Shown here: positions 17,134-25,170 of the stretch, piece after piece
Numbering within the stretch: position 1 is the first letter of the stretch
Layout: each line of letters starts with the position of its first letter
Assembly (NCBI RefSeq): GCF_000718775.1
Contig: NZ_JOCB01000002.1
Coordinates: 62,001-126,000 of the forward strand
Reading direction: 5' to 3'
DNA from: Streptomyces sp. NRRL S-31
GTDB lineage: Bacteria; Actinomycetota; Actinomycetes; Streptomycetales; Streptomycetaceae
Length of the DNA stretch: 64,000 bases
Translations under genes and position numbers: made by a program
Notes under the pieces: generated by a model
What the model was told of the DNA's origin: nothing
Databases searched by the model: none
The model's input: only the letters and a program-made list of their open reading frames with translations

Positions 17134-17757
17134 GTGAACCAGGAAATCTCCACCCACATCTCCACCCCCGCCCCGAACTACACGGTGCAGTTGTCCCCCA
17201 CGCCCCGGGGAGCCCGGCTCGCCCGGCTGCTGGCGACGGAGCAACTGCGCTCGTGGGGGCTCCCCGTGAACCCGGCGGCGCTGATCGTCGCGGAGCTGGC
17301 GGCCAACGCGGTCACGCACGGCCGGGTCGCGGGGCGGGACTTCCGGCTGACGCTGTACGTCGTCGGGGACACCCTGCGGATCGAGGTCACCGACACGCGC
17401 GGTGACCGGCTCCCCCGCCGCACCGAGGCTCTGGAGGACGCCGACTCGGGGCGGGGGCTGCTGCTCGTGGAGACGCTGGCGCGGCGCTGGGGCACGGCGC
17501 CGGGGCCGCTGCCCCGCAAGACGGTGTGGGCCGAGGTGTACGTGCCCCGGAGGGAGCCGGTGCCCCCGCCGGGACCCGACGGCGGTCAGGAGTGGCCGAG
17601 TTCCGCCGTCTCGTCGTCGCCGGTCTCCGGGACCGAGCCGGAGTCACGGGCCGGGCGGAGCGGGAACGGGTCGACCCGGGTCTCGTCGACGACCGGCGCG
17701 GCGGGCTGCGGGGGCTTCGGCATGACCGCCGCCTCCGAGTGGCCGCCGCAGCCGTAG
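17134..17757 (+). CDS. ATP-binding protein, anti-sigma-factor-like HATPase
   Basis: A 207-residue protein whose first ~140 residues are a HATPase_c_2 (RsbW/SpoIIAB-like) domain: N box IVAELAANAVTHG near residue 52, G1-type DTRGDRLP, and G2-type DSGRGLLLVETLARRWG near residue 110. Such kinases bind sigma or anti-anti-sigma factors. It is divergent from the XRE-DUF397 operon, completing a WhiJ/AbaA-like module. Residues after about 145 are low-complexity, and the last 172 bases lie antisense to the 3' end of the DUF3027 gene, so the tail may be an artefact of a lost stop. GTG 17134 is chosen since the domain starts just after it. Confidence 0.8.
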   Translation: MNQEISTHISTPAPNYTVQLSPTPRGARLARLLATEQLRSWGLPVNPAALIVAELAANAVTHGRVAGRDFRLTLYVVGDTLRIEVTDTRGDRLPRRTEALEDADSGRGLLLVETLARRWGTAPGPLPRKTVWAEVYVPRREPVPPPGPDGGQEWPSSAVSSSPVSGTEPESRAGRSGNGSTRVSSTTGAAGCGGFGMTAASEWPPQP

Positions 17758-18509
17758 GCGAGGGAGACCACGCGGCCGTCCGCCGGCGCGAACTCGTTGG
17801 CGCACACGCCGAACGCCTGGCCCAGGGAGCCGCCGATGGGCGCGAGGAAGCCGCAGCTCTGGCAAGTCGCCGGGGCCGCCTGGGCCATGGCGGTCTTGGG
17901 ACCGAAGGCCTCCTCCCAGCGGTCGGCGGCGCTGCGCAGGCCGTAGCGGGACAGGACACGGGCGCGGCGCAGGCCGAGTTCCTCGGCGAGGGAGGCGATG
18001 GAGCCGCGGGACGGCGTCGTCGGCTGGACGGCGGGGGTGCCCGGGGTGACGTCGGCGTCCTCCGCCTCCGCCAGCTCCCGCATCTCCTCGGAGACCAGCG
18101 AGTTCGGCGGGGGCTCCTCCTCGCCGGTGTAGCCGGGCTCCAGGCGCAGGTCGTCCTGGTCGGTGGGGAGCAGATCGCCGGGGCCGAGGTCGCCGGGGCG
18201 CAGCCGCTCGCTCCACGGGACCCACTCGGGGGCGAGGAGGGCGTCGGGGCCGGGCAGCAGGACGACCTCGTCGAGGGTGACGACCTTGGCGCGGGAGGCA
18301 CGGGCCACCGTCACGGCCCAGCGCCAGCCCCGGTACCCCGGTTCCTTGCAGGCGAAGAAGTGCGTGACGACGCGGTCGCCCTCCGACACCAGGCCGGCGT
18401 GCTCGCCGACCACGCCGGGCGCGGCGGCCTCCTCGGCGGCGGCGCGGGCGAGGTCGACGGCCTCGGCGCACAGGCGGTCGGGGGTGCGGCTTCGCGTTGT
18501 CGCGCTCAC
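17586..18509 (-). CDS. DUF3027 domain protein
   Basis: A 307-residue cytoplasmic protein of the actinobacterial DUF3027 family. Typical features are the DRLCAEAVDLARAAAEEAA opening, VVTHFFACKEPGYRGWRWAVTVARA near residue 50, and a C-terminal zinc-like cluster CQSCGFLAPIGG...CANEFAP...YGCGGHSEA. GTG 18509 is chosen from the family N terminus and GGAGAG about ten bases upstream; the open frame further upstream is basic low-complexity. Function unknown. Its 3' end overlaps the convergent HATPase gene. Confidence 0.87.
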   Translation of the reverse strand: MSATTRSRTPDRLCAEAVDLARAAAEEAAAPGVVGEHAGLVSEGDRVVTHFFACKEPGYRGWRWAVTVARASRAKVVTLDEVVLLPGPDALLAPEWVPWSERLRPGDLGPGDLLPTDQDDLRLEPGYTGEEEPPPNSLVSEEMRELAEAEDADVTPGTPAVQPTTPSRGSIASLAEELGLRRARVLSRYGLRSAADRWEEAFGPKTAMAQAAPATCQSCGFLAPIGGSLGQAFGVCANEFAPADGRVVSLAYGCGGHSEAAVMPKPPQPAAPVVDETRVDPFPLRPARDSGSVPETGDDETAELGHS

Positions 18510-18797
18510 AGGTATCGCTTCTCTCCTACGCCGTCTCGTCGAGTGCGGCTGCCTCCGGCGGTTTCGCCGACGGAGCGGACCTGGGGACCGCATCGACGTC
18601 TGCATCCGCGCGCCTGGGCGCACCTCTGCCATCCATTCTGCGTTATGGCTGAGACAGGCACGCTACACCGGGCAGGATTCGTGGAGATTCCCACCCGCCA
18701 CCTGGACCGGCCGGACGGCGGGCGAGGGCCCGCCCGCCGGGGCCGCGGGCCGCCGTCGCGCGCCGCAGCGCACTATCCCACCGGTTCTCGGGGCAGT

Positions 18798-20195
18798 ATG
18801 AACGTCGTGGCAGCCGCGGACAGGGAGAAGGAGAGTGACCGGGGCGGCGGTTCGGGCCGGGTGGGTGGTGCCGTCCGCGCGGTCGGCCGTGCCCTGCACC
18901 TGCCGGTCACCGGCGCGGCGCGGGGCATCCGGAAGGTCACGCACGCGCACGGCGCGGGCGAGTCGGGCCTCGGCAAGCTGATCGAACTGCACGCGGTGAA
19001 CGGCGCGGGGGACGTGATGGTCACCGTGGCGCTGGCGTCCACGGTGTTCTTCTCGGTGCCGACCGACGAGGCGCGCGGCCGGGTGGCGCTGTACCTGGCG
19101 ATCACCATGGCGCCCTTCACGGTGCTCGCGCCCGTCGTGGGGCCCCTGCTGGACCGGCTGCCGCACGGGCGGCGGGCCGCGATGGCCGGGGCGATGCTGG
19201 CGCGGGCGCTGCTGGCGCTGGTCATCTCGGGGGCGGTGGCGAGCGGCAGCCTGGAGCTGTACCCGGCCGCGCTGGGCGTGCTGGTGGCGTCCAAGGCGTA
19301 CGGCGTGGTGCGCAGTGCCGTCGTGCCCCGGCTGCTGCCGCCGCGGTTCTCGCTCGTGAAGGCCAACTCCCGGGTCACCCTGGCGGGACTGCTGGCCACC
19401 GGTGCCGCCGCTCCGGTGGCGGCCGGGCTGCACACGGTCGGCGACCCCTGGCCGCTGTACGGCGCCTTCGTGATCTTCGCTGCCGGGACGTTTCTGTCGT
19501 TCACCCTGCCGCCCGTGGTGGACTCGGCCAAGGGCGAGGACGTGGCGCTGCTCGCGGCCGACGAACAGCATCTGCGCGGGGCGGACCGCGCACAGGCCAG
19601 ACGGCCGGGGCTGCGCACGGTCGGGCCCGCCGTCACGCACGCGCTGGGCGCCAACGCCGCCCTGCGGTGCCTGTCCGGCTTCCTGATCTTCTTCCTCGCC
19701 TTCCTGCTGCGGGAGCATCCGCTGACCGGGCAGAGCGCGGCGGTCTCGCTGGGCATAGTGGGGGCCGCGGCGGGGACGGGCAACGCGCTCGGGACGGCCG
19801 TCGGGGCGTGGCTCAGGTCGCGCGCCCCGGAGATCATCATCGTGACCGTGGTCGCGGTGGTGCTCGGTGCCGCCCTGGTCGCCGGGGTGTTCTTCGGGGC
19901 GTTCCTGGTGGCCTGTCTGGCGGCGGTCGCCGGGTTCGGGCAGGCGCTGGCCAAGCTGGCGCTGGACGCGCTGATCCAGCGGGACGTGCCGGAGCTGGTG
20001 CGCACCTCGGCGTTCGCCCGGTCGGAGACGTTGTTGCAGATGGCGTGGGTCTTCGGCGGCGCGGTCGGCATAGTGATGCCGCTCAACGGCACGGTCGGGC
20101 TGCTGGTCGGCGCCGCGTTCGTGGCGGTCGGCTGGCTGGCCACCGCGCGGGGCCTGCTCGCCTCGGCCCGGCCCCGCCGGGCACGCGTGGCGTAA
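18798..20195 (+). CDS. MFS transporter
   Basis: A 465-residue polytopic membrane protein. After a soluble N-terminal stretch of ~70 residues, about ten to twelve helices follow, with the MFS loop DRLPHGRRAAMAG between helices 2 and 3. The NAAGDVMVTVALASTVFF-like first helix (AVNGAGDVMVTVALAST) and GFGQALAKLALDALIQRDVPE are typical of a conserved Streptomyces family. The substrate is unknown. ATG 18798 is used; a GTG four codons on is possible. The 288 bases upstream separate it from divergent DUF3027 and hold no gene. Confidence 0.83.
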   Translation: MNVVAAADREKESDRGGGSGRVGGAVRAVGRALHLPVTGAARGIRKVTHAHGAGESGLGKLIELHAVNGAGDVMVTVALASTVFFSVPTDEARGRVALYLAITMAPFTVLAPVVGPLLDRLPHGRRAAMAGAMLARALLALVISGAVASGSLELYPAALGVLVASKAYGVVRSAVVPRLLPPRFSLVKANSRVTLAGLLATGAAAPVAAGLHTVGDPWPLYGAFVIFAAGTFLSFTLPPVVDSAKGEDVALLAADEQHLRGADRAQARRPGLRTVGPAVTHALGANAALRCLSGFLIFFLAFLLREHPLTGQSAAVSLGIVGAAAGTGNALGTAVGAWLRSRAPEIIIVTVVAVVLGAALVAGVFFGAFLVACLAAVAGFGQALAKLALDALIQRDVPELVRTSAFARSETLLQMAWVFGGAVGIVMPLNGTVGLLVGAAFVAVGWLATARGLLASARPRRARVA

Positions 20196-20257
20196 CGAAC
20201 CGGGCACGCCGCACCCCGCGTGGGCGGGCGGCCGAGGGCGCCCGATAGCCTTCGGCC

Positions 20258-20731
20258 ATGACCACGCTGCAATCCGCTGTGCGACGCCGCCGCGCCGTCG
20301 CCGCCGCCGGCGCCGTTTCCGCCGGACTGCTCGTCCTGTCGGCCTGTGACAAGCCCAGTCCCGTAGCGACGCTCACCGTCGGCGGGAACTCGGTCAACTC
20401 GGAGGCCCTCTGCTACAACGACGGCGACAAGCTGGACGCCAAGTCGCTGAAGGACTGCGTCAAGAACGCCGAGGACGTGAAGTCGATCGAGGTCGGCCAG
20501 GACGAGACCGTCCGCATCGGCGTCGACCCGAAGATCGCGGACGCGGGCTGGACCGTGCTGGTCAACGGCCGCCAGTTCACCGACACCAGCAAAGAGACGT
20601 ACCGCACCATCCCGAGCAGCGCCTTCTTCAACGCGCAGTACGGCACGCAGGGCGAGACCAACACGCTCACGATCCAGATGGGCGAGAACCCGAAGAAGGG
20701 CTACTGGTCCTTCAAGCTCAAGAAGGCCTGA
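20258..20731 (+). CDS. DUF2771 lipoprotein
   Basis: A 157-residue exported lipoprotein. A basic N terminus (VRRRRAVAAAG) and hydrophobic core lead to the lipobox LSAC at about residue 30. The rest matches the actinobacterial DUF2771 family: TLTVGGNSVNSEALCYND, then VRIGVDPKIADAGWTVLVNG and the terminal KGYWSFKLKKA. Function unknown. It immediately precedes mqnB, and the two reading frames appear to overlap. Confidence 0.85.
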   Translation: MTTLQSAVRRRRAVAAAGAVSAGLLVLSACDKPSPVATLTVGGNSVNSEALCYNDGDKLDAKSLKDCVKNAEDVKSIEVGQDETVRIGVDPKIADAGWTVLVNGRQFTDTSKETYRTIPSSAFFNAQYGTQGETNTLTIQMGENPKKGYWSFKLKKA

Positions 20732-21450
20732 TCACGCCTTCCGTACCGGTCCTCGTCGCCACCGCGGTCCCCGTCGAACGGGACGCGGTGGCCCGGGCGC
20801 TGCCCGGGGCGGCCGAGGAGGTACGGCTGCCGGGCGCGGTCCTGTGCCGGACGGCGGCCGGCTGTGACCTGCTCGCCGCCGGCGTCGGCCCGGCGCTCGC
20901 CGCGGCCACCACGGCCGGTGCGCTGACCGCCGCCGCGCTGGCCGGCCGGCCCTACGGCCTGGTCGTCTCGGCCGGGATCGGCGGCGGCTTCCAGCCCGCC
21001 GCGCCCGTCGGCTCGCTCGTCGTCGCCGACGCGATCACCGTGGCCGATCTGGGCGCCGAGACCGCCGACGGCTTCCTGCCGGTCACCGAGCTGGGTTTCG
21101 GGACCGTCAGCCACCGCCCGCCGGAATCACTCGTACGAGCTACAGCCGTGGTCACCGGCGCCCGTACCGGCACGATCCTGACCGTCTCCACGGTGACCGG
21201 CACCGCCGGCCGCGCCGCGGCCCTGCGCGCCCGGCACCCCGCGGCGCTCGCCGAGGGCATGGAGGGGTTCGGGGTGGCGGAGGCCGCCGCCGCGCACGGC
21301 GTGCCCGTGCTGGAGATCCGCGCGGTCTCCAATCCGGTGGGGCCGCGCGACCGCGCCGCCTGGCGCATCGGCGACGCCCTGACCGCCCTCACCGAGGGCT
21401 TCGGGAAGCTCGCGCCCGTATTGGAGAGTTGGAACCCACATGACCAGTGA
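20728..21450 (+). CDS. mqnB: futalosine hydrolase
   Basis: A nucleoside-phosphorylase-fold enzyme that splits futalosine into hypoxanthine and dehypoxanthinyl futalosine in the alternative menaquinone pathway. The fold is evident: LVVSAGIGGGF, VGSLVVADAITVADLGAE, the substrate motif EGMEGFGVAEAA and RAVSNPVGPRDRAAW. The start is uncertain. The expected first strand (VLVATAVPVERDAV) lies upstream of the first ATG/GTG (GTG 20788), so I place the start at CTG 20728, which overlaps the previous stop as CTGA. Conventional GTG 20788 would cut the first strand. It overlaps mqnD by 11 bases, indicating coupled expression. Confidence 0.85.
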   Translation: MITPSVPVLVATAVPVERDAVARALPGAAEEVRLPGAVLCRTAAGCDLLAAGVGPALAAATTAGALTAAALAGRPYGLVVSAGIGGGFQPAAPVGSLVVADAITVADLGAETADGFLPVTELGFGTVSHRPPESLVRATAVVTGARTGTILTVSTVTGTAGRAAALRARHPAALAEGMEGFGVAEAAAAHGVPVLEIRAVSNPVGPRDRAAWRIGDALTALTEGFGKLAPVLESWNPHDQ

Positions 21451-22288
21451 GCCGCTGAAGATCGCGTACTCCCCCTGCCCGAACGACACCTTCGTCTTCG
21501 ACGCCCTCGCCCACGGCCGCGTCCCCGGCGCCCCCGCGCTGGACGTGACCTTCGCCGACATCGACGTCACCAACGGGATGGCCGAGCGCGGCGAGCACGA
21601 CGTGCTGAAGGTGTCGTACGCCGTCCTGCCGTACGTCCTCGACACGTACGCGCTGCTGCCGTGCGGCGGCGCGCTGGGGCGGGGCTGCGGGCCGCTGGTG
21701 CTCGCGCGCGAGGCCGGCGCCGACCTGACCGGCGCCACGGTCGCGGTGCCGAGCGAGACGTCGACGGCGTACCTGCTGTTCCGCCTGTGGGCCGCGGACA
21801 CGCTGCCCGGCGGGGTCGGCGAGATCGTGGTCATGCCGTTCCACGAGATCATGCCGGCCGTGCGGGACGGCAAGGTGGACGCGGGCCTGGTCATCCACGA
21901 GGCCCGGTTCACCTACCGGGACTACGGGCTGCACAAGCTCGCCGACATGGGCGAGCACTGGGAGCTGACCACCGGGCTGCCGATCCCGCTGGGCGCGATC
22001 ATCGCCAAGCGGTCGCTGGGCGCGCGGACGCTGGCCCGGCTCGCCGACTCCGTCCGCGCCTCCGTGCGGGCCGCCTGGGACGACCCGGAGGTCTCCCGGC
22101 CGTACGTCATGGCGCACGCCCAGGAGATGGACCCGGCCGTCGCCGACCAGCACATCGGGCTGTACGTCAACGAGTTCACCGCCGACCTCGGCGAGGACGG
22201 CTACGCGGCGATCCGCGGGCTGCTCACGCGCGCGGCGGCCGAGGGACTCCTGCCGCCCCTCGGCCCGGACGCGCTCGCGTTCCCCTGA
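21440..22288 (+). CDS. mqnD: 1,4-dihydroxy-6-naphthoate synthase
   Basis: A 282-residue periplasmic-binding-protein-like enzyme that converts cyclic dehypoxanthinyl futalosine into 1,4-dihydroxy-6-naphthoate for menaquinone. The family opening KIAYSPCPNDTFVFDALAHG, DIDVTNGMAERGEHDVLKVSY and the catalytic-histidine region VMPFHEIMPAVRDGKVDAGLVIHE are intact. Length is normal. It overlaps the end of mqnB by 11 bases, so the two make an operon; mqnA, mqnC and mqnE must lie elsewhere. It shares a weak hairpin with the convergent cold-shock gene. Confidence 0.95.
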   Translation: MTSEPLKIAYSPCPNDTFVFDALAHGRVPGAPALDVTFADIDVTNGMAERGEHDVLKVSYAVLPYVLDTYALLPCGGALGRGCGPLVLAREAGADLTGATVAVPSETSTAYLLFRLWAADTLPGGVGEIVVMPFHEIMPAVRDGKVDAGLVIHEARFTYRDYGLHKLADMGEHWELTTGLPIPLGAIIAKRSLGARTLARLADSVRASVRAAWDDPEVSRPYVMAHAQEMDPAVADQHIGLYVNEFTADLGEDGYAAIRGLLTRAAAEGLLPPLGPDALAFP

Positions 22289-22289
22289 C

Positions 22290-22311
22290 GGACTCCCCGA
22301 TACCGGGGTCC
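22290..22311. terminator. weak bidirectional terminator
   Basis: GGACTCC..GGGGTCC forms a roughly 7-bp stem with one G-T pair between convergent mqnD and the cold-shock gene. Confidence 0.4.
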
Positions 22312-22322
22312 GCCGGGAGTGC

Positions 22323-22706
22323 TCAGACGTCCAGTTGGTCGGCGACCGCGCGGAGCAGACCGGCGATCTTCTTGCCGGACGCCTTCTCCGGGTAACGGCC
22401 CTTCTCCAGCATCGGCGTGATGTTCTCGAGGAGGGTCGTCAGGTCCTGCACGATCGAGGCCAGCTCGTCCGGCTTCTTCCGCTGGGCGGCGGCGACCGAC
22501 GGCGTCGGGTCGAGCACGATCACCGACAGCGCCTGGTCGCCGCGCTGACCGGCGACCACCCCGAACTCCACACGCTGTCCCGGCTTGAGCGCATCGACTC
22601 CGGCGGGGAGAACCGAGGAATGGACGAAGACGTCACCGCCGTCGTCGCGGGAGAGGAAGCCGAAGCCCTTCTCGCTGTTGAACCACTTGACCTTGCCGGT
22701 AGGCAC
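22323..22706 (-). CDS. cold-shock domain protein with C-terminal extension
   Basis: A 127-residue protein. Residues 1-66 are a classical cold-shock domain that binds single-stranded RNA or DNA: RNP1 KGFGFL and RNP2 DVFVH are intact. Residues about 70-127 are an added helical tail (DELASIVQDLTTLLENITPMLEKGRYPEK) absent from plain CspA, possibly for dimerisation. This longer form is widespread in Streptomyces. It is convergent with mqnD. Start ATG 22706 gives the normal MPTGKVKWF terminus. Confidence 0.93.
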   Translation of the reverse strand: MPTGKVKWFNSEKGFGFLSRDDGGDVFVHSSVLPAGVDALKPGQRVEFGVVAGQRGDQALSVIVLDPTPSVAAAQRKKPDELASIVQDLTTLLENITPMLEKGRYPEKASGKKIAGLLRAVADQLDV

Positions 22707-22871
22707 GTCTGTCCTCGTCCTCGTACTCGTCGGGAAAACTGCTCTGGAAACGGCTCTTTACAGCACTAGAGCGGGTCGACCCTGACCCGCCGCTACCAAG
22801 GCTAATGGTCTTCGGGCGGGTGACAAGACGTCCCCCGGTTGTTCTCTCGCGCTGGGAACTACCCTGGTCCG

Positions 22872-23135
22872 GTGCGTGACAAAACCCAAGCGAATTCCGC
22901 CGCGCCCGGAGAACGACTGATCCGTGCCGGTGCCGTCGTCTTCTTCCTCGGGGCGCTGGCCACCCTCGTCACGGTGGCCCCGCTGTTCTTCGGAGCGAAG
23001 CCTTTTCCGACCTACATGTTCGGGCTGAGCATGCTCATGGCCGTCGGATTCCTCGTGGCCGGTGCCGGTGTCCTGCGGTCGATCGCCGCCGGACGGCGTC
23101 AGGCGCGGGAGGCCGCGGCGGGCGCCTCGCGGTAG
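22872..23135 (+). CDS. small two-helix membrane protein
   Basis: An 87-residue protein with two hydrophobic helices (about residues 23-43 and 50-71) and a basic C-terminal tail. GTG 22872 is chosen because TACCCT, a -10-like hexamer, lies seven bases upstream with TTGTTC a further 15 bases up, the pattern of a leaderless Streptomyces transcript. An ATG 33 bases earlier is possible but has no promoter room. Function unknown. Its last 37 bases overlap the convergent HAD gene. Confidence 0.75.
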   Translation: MRDKTQANSAAPGERLIRAGAVVFFLGALATLVTVAPLFFGAKPFPTYMFGLSMLMAVGFLVAGAGVLRSIAAGRRQAREAAAGASR

Positions 23136-23749
23136 CCGGCGAGCCACGCCGGGAACGCGGACAGATCGGTCAGCACGACGTCCGCGCCGGCCGCGCGCAG
23201 CTCGTCGGCCGGGCACGGTCCGGTCGCGACGGCGACCGAAAACGCACCTGCCGCGCGGGCGCCGCGGACATCTCCGACGTGGTCGCCGACGTACACGCCC
23301 GCGCCGTGCGCGCGCAGCGCCTCCGCCTTCCGCTCGGCCCACAGGTCGCCGACGACCACGTCCGGTTCGATGCCGAGGTGGGACAGGTGCAGCCTGGCGT
23401 TGGGCTCGTACTTCGCCGTGACCACCATCGTCCGGCCGCCGGCCGCCCGCACCGCCTCGACCGCCTCCCGGGCGCCGGCCAGGGCGGGCGTGGCGGTGAT
23501 GGCTATGCCGGGGTACAGCTCCCGGTACAGGTCGGCCATCGCCGGCACCTGCTCGGCCGGGAACCAGTTGACCAGCTCGTCCACGAGGGGCGGGCCGAGC
23601 CGGGTCACCGCCAGGTCCGCGTCGATGAACGCGCCCGTCCGCTCCGCCAGGGCCAGGTAGCAGGCACGGATGCCCGGCCGGGAGTCGATGAGGGTCATGT
23701 CCAGGTCGAAGCCGACGGTGAGGGGGGTTGTGGGGGCCATGGGGGCCAT
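23099..23749 (-). CDS. HAD family hydrolase (phosphoglycolate-phosphatase-like)
   Basis: A 216-residue HAD-superfamily phosphatase with a helical cap. Motif I is DLDMT (nucleophile near residue 15), motif II is VVTAK near residue 96, and motif III/IV is GDLWAERK...YVGDHVGDVRGARAAGA. The sequence suits the PGP or pyrophosphatase (Gph/PpaX) subfamily, but the substrate cannot be read. Two repeat units lie upstream, between it and the next gene on the same strand. Confidence 0.85.
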   Translation of the reverse strand: MAPMAPTTPLTVGFDLDMTLIDSRPGIRACYLALAERTGAFIDADLAVTRLGPPLVDELVNWFPAEQVPAMADLYRELYPGIAITATPALAGAREAVEAVRAAGGRTMVVTAKYEPNARLHLSHLGIEPDVVVGDLWAERKAEALRAHGAGVYVGDHVGDVRGARAAGAFSVAVATGPCPADELRAAGADVVLTDLSAFPAWLAGYREAPAAASRA

Positions 23750-23779
23750 TGTGCCGGGTGACGTCCGTCGGTTGTGGCG

Positions 23780-24010
23780 GGGTGGGTGCGTTGTGGGGGG
23801 CCAGTGTGGCGCCGGGCCGGGTGCGGGGTCGTGGGGGCTGGTCGCGCAGTTCCCCGCGCCCCTGATTTCTGGCAGGCCTGCGTTGTGAGGTGACGGGTGG
23901 GTTTCGGCGGGGCCGGATTGGGGTGGTGAGTGTGGGGGGCCGGGTGCGGGTTCGTCGGGGCTGGGCGCGCAGTTCCCCGCGCCCCTTGCGGGGCTGGGCC
24001 TGCGCTGTGG
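23780..24010. repeat. two imperfect ~110-bp direct repeats in a 270-base gap
   Basis: GCGCAGTTCCCCGCGCCCCT occurs at 23844-23863 and again at 23967-23986, an offset of 123 bases. Surrounding sequence also matches (GGCCGGGTGCGG..TCG before; GCCTGCG.TGTG.AGTGACGGGT after). I recall the core as a very common Streptomyces intergenic motif, often next to T-rich flanks. No gene is visible here. Confidence 0.75.
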
Positions 24011-24019
24011 AGTGACGGG

Positions 24020-25036
24020 TCAGGTTTTGCTGCGGGTTTGGTGGAGTAGGTAGAGGGCCGAGGCCAGGGCTGCCGCGCGGACCACCCAGGGCCAGGTGGC
24101 GCCCACCGCGTCGGCCATGTGGCCCTGGGCGATCGGGTCGCCCCAGCGGCCGTCCGTGCGGCCCCACAGCCAGACCACGCCGGCCGCGACCGCCGCGCCC
24201 GGCAGCACCATGACCGCCCACTTGGTCTGCGCGGGCGACAGCCGGCGGGAGCCGTAGGCGATCGCCCAGCCCAGGAACAGCGCGAACCAGTTGCCGAGGA
24301 CCGCGCCGGCGACGAGCGCGGCGGCGGCCAGCAGCAGCAGGGGGCTGGACCAGCCGGTGAGCAGCCCGCGGGCGGGCGCGTCGGCCGGGGCCGCCCCACG
24401 GGCCGGGAGCAGGCCGAGGAGGCGGCGGCGCGCGGTGGGCTCCGGTGCGGTCCCGGCGGGCTCCGCCGCGGGTTCCGGCTGCCGGGCGGGCGGCTCCGCC
24501 GGAGGGCGTTTGAGCAGGTCGGGGATCTCCACCCCGCCGACGAACCCCGGTACCGGGTCGACGTCCGCCAGGGGGCTGCCGGTGTTCGTGCGCCACCAGT
24601 CGGGCGGTGCGTCGCCGTCCCCGAGTTCGTGCGCGGGCGCGAGGTGCGGCGGCAGGACCGTGTCCCGCGCGGCGGGCGGCTCCGGCTCGGCCGGGCGCGG
24701 GCGCGGGACGACCCGGCGCAACCCCTTCGGCCGCTCCCGCTCCGCCGCGCCCTCCCGGGGCGCGGGCTGCGCCGGTACGGCGGTGGCGGGCGGCTGCGGG
24801 ACACCACCGCCGCCGCCCGCCGCGGTGACCACCTCGTCCGGGCTGCCGAGCTGGTCCAGGATGCGGCGGACGGCGGCGGGCGAGTCCACCGTCGCCTTCG
24901 CCCGGTGCCGGTCGATCTCGTTGCGCAGCTCGGACACGAGCCGCATGCGCGTCGCCGACGGCAGCTGCCGCTGCTGGGCGATGTCACCGACGCGGCTCAG
25001 ATACTCGTAGACGACCTGGTCGCTCTCAATCCCCAC
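24020..25036 (-). CDS. membrane protein with N-terminal HAAS-like domain
   Basis: A 338-residue protein. The first ~75 residues (VVYEYLSRVGDIAQQRQLP...LVSELRNEIDRHRAKA...VRRILDQLGSPDEVV) look like the helical HAAS/DUF1700 signalling domain found in regulators partnered with PadR proteins. A long proline/alanine-rich linker follows, then four hydrophobic helices (about residues 230-330). GTG 25036 has GGAGGGG five bases upstream. Function unknown; there is no PadR neighbour. Confidence 0.78.
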   Translation of the reverse strand: MGIESDQVVYEYLSRVGDIAQQRQLPSATRMRLVSELRNEIDRHRAKATVDSPAAVRRILDQLGSPDEVVTAAGGGGGVPQPPATAVPAQPAPREGAAERERPKGLRRVVPRPRPAEPEPPAARDTVLPPHLAPAHELGDGDAPPDWWRTNTGSPLADVDPVPGFVGGVEIPDLLKRPPAEPPARQPEPAAEPAGTAPEPTARRRLLGLLPARGAAPADAPARGLLTGWSSPLLLLAAAALVAGAVLGNWFALFLGWAIAYGSRRLSPAQTKWAVMVLPGAAVAAGVVWLWGRTDGRWGDPIAQGHMADAVGATWPWVVRAAALASALYLLHQTRSKT

Positions 25037-25170
25037 GGAACCCCTCCGGGGTGCGCCGACGTGAACCCCGGGGAGGACGGTACCGGTTCCTCCGCCCCGC
25101 CCGGGGTGCGGCGACCGCCCCGGGACCCGCTCCCTCCGGTCCGGCCGGGATCTCCGCTACCGTTGACCGG

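Noticed and set aside
20788..21450. GTG 20788 as start of mqnB
   Set aside because: It would remove the first beta-strand of the nucleoside-phosphorylase fold, which is encoded in frame upstream.
23750..24019. A CRISPR or integron-like repeat array
   Set aside because: Only two imperfect copies with no regular spacers or cas or integrase genes.
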